Source: an uncultured Clostridia bacterium (GTDB lineage Bacteria > Bacillota > Clostridia > TANB77 > CAG-508). From it: a stretch of 43,041 nt of DNA. Of the stretch, positions 42,738 to 43,041 are shown one piece after another (position 1 is the first letter of the stretch; each line of letters starts with the position of its first letter). The position numbers and the translations under genes were made by a program. The notes under the pieces are model-generated. The model saw only the letters and a program-made list of their open reading frames with translations, was not told where the DNA came from and ran no database searches. The stretch covers positions 1-43,041 of the forward strand of contig CANQXD010000009.1 in the NCBI GenBank assembly GCA_947627755.1, given 5' to 3'.

Positions 42738-43041
42738 GCAAATATTTATAATATTGTATATGAATTATTTTTTCATATCGATAAAAATTTTTATATAATG
42801 TATTATTTTATAGTTTTTTATATATTAGATTGAATTGAAATAATTTTAGTTTTACTTGCTTATATTTCTTTATCAACTAAAAAAATTAATAATTGCTATT
42901 ATAAAAATCGTAAATAATAAAAAAATAAATATCATAAAAAAGCAACTTTATAAAAAAGTTGCTTTTCAGACTGTTGACAAAGTATATAAAAATATTTTGC
43001 TCAATAGTCTTTTCTTTTTTATAAAAATGTATTAAAATATA
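42738..43041. other. 304-bp gene-free end of the window
   Basis: AT-rich with one terminator (see 42936-42967). I see no other feature. Confidence 0.5.
42936..42967. terminator. terminator
   Basis: AAAAAAGCAACTTT pairs with AAAGTTGCTTTT around ATAAA; T-rich on both strands. Confidence 0.7.

Overview
This is a very AT-rich stretch of a low-GC, endospore-forming Firmicute chromosome, most likely an uncultivated gut-type member of the Clostridia. Evidence: sporulation genes spoIIR, spmA and spmB; an AbrB-type transition regulator with a C-terminal zinc ribbon; a sporulation-type D-Ala-D-Ala carboxypeptidase; the order SRP RNA-dnaX-ybaB-recR; and strong Shine-Dalgarno sequences. I infer the taxonomy from gene content only.

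Layout. 1-7300 is an accessory defence island: a zinc-ribbon protein plus DUF262-HNH nuclease pair on +, then a short type II CBASS operon on - (HNH-SAVED effector Cap5, CD-NTase, single E2 protein), a DUF3892-like small protein, and a tyrosine integrase broken by an amber codon. It abuts the 3' end of an initiator tRNA-fMet gene (7319-7394), a probable attachment site. 7.7-19 kb is core envelope material: comEA, a D,D-carboxypeptidase, an LCP protein, cvpA-DUF5711, a YkvI-type permease, a Gld-like ABC exporter and a TMEM165/GDT1 cation transporter. 19.3-21.9 kb holds a prepilin-like protein with a formylglycine-generating-enzyme (FGE)-like domain, divergent from an XRE repressor across twin palindromic operators. 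21.9-24.8 kb is recR-ybaB-dnaX-SRP RNA. 24.8-28.2 kb holds a nucleotide-catabolism-like operon (HD protein, histidine phosphatase, nucleotidase/nucleoside-hydrolase fusion) and a secreted or membrane-anchored protein. 28.4-32.6 kb has an MFS transporter, tRNA-Ser(CGA), tadA, tRNA-Arg(CCT), a TtcA-family enzyme and a second prepilin/FGE-like protein. 32.8-36 kb has phosphoglucomutase plus a UDP-sugar pyrophosphorylase. 37-42.7 kb has spoIIR, murA, yycJ, rlmH, spmB, spmA and abrB.

Main discovery. Three genes, murA, the UDP-sugar pyrophosphorylase and a conserved membrane-anchored protein, are each split by a single-base +1 frame change. In all three the change sits at an in-frame CGG codon, and skipping its C gives a GGN glycine codon and restores the family sequence. 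Reading every CGG on the coding strands by eye, I found no other in-frame CGG in any intact gene of the window. The simplest reading is that CGG is unassigned in this organism (no tRNA-Arg with anticodon CCG) and that ribosomes slip +1 at it, so that CGGN is read as GGN. Scattered random mutation or sequencing error does not explain the shared context well. The window cannot show whether the tRNA is absent elsewhere.

Other points of note: the GK-ending C-terminus of the CBASS CD-NTase beside an E2-only partner, a REP-like repeat placed just after the stop codons of recR and of the phosphoglucomutase gene, a possible structured RNA or small mobile element at 40.6 kb, and an RBS-masking hairpin before a small gene at 21.69 kb.
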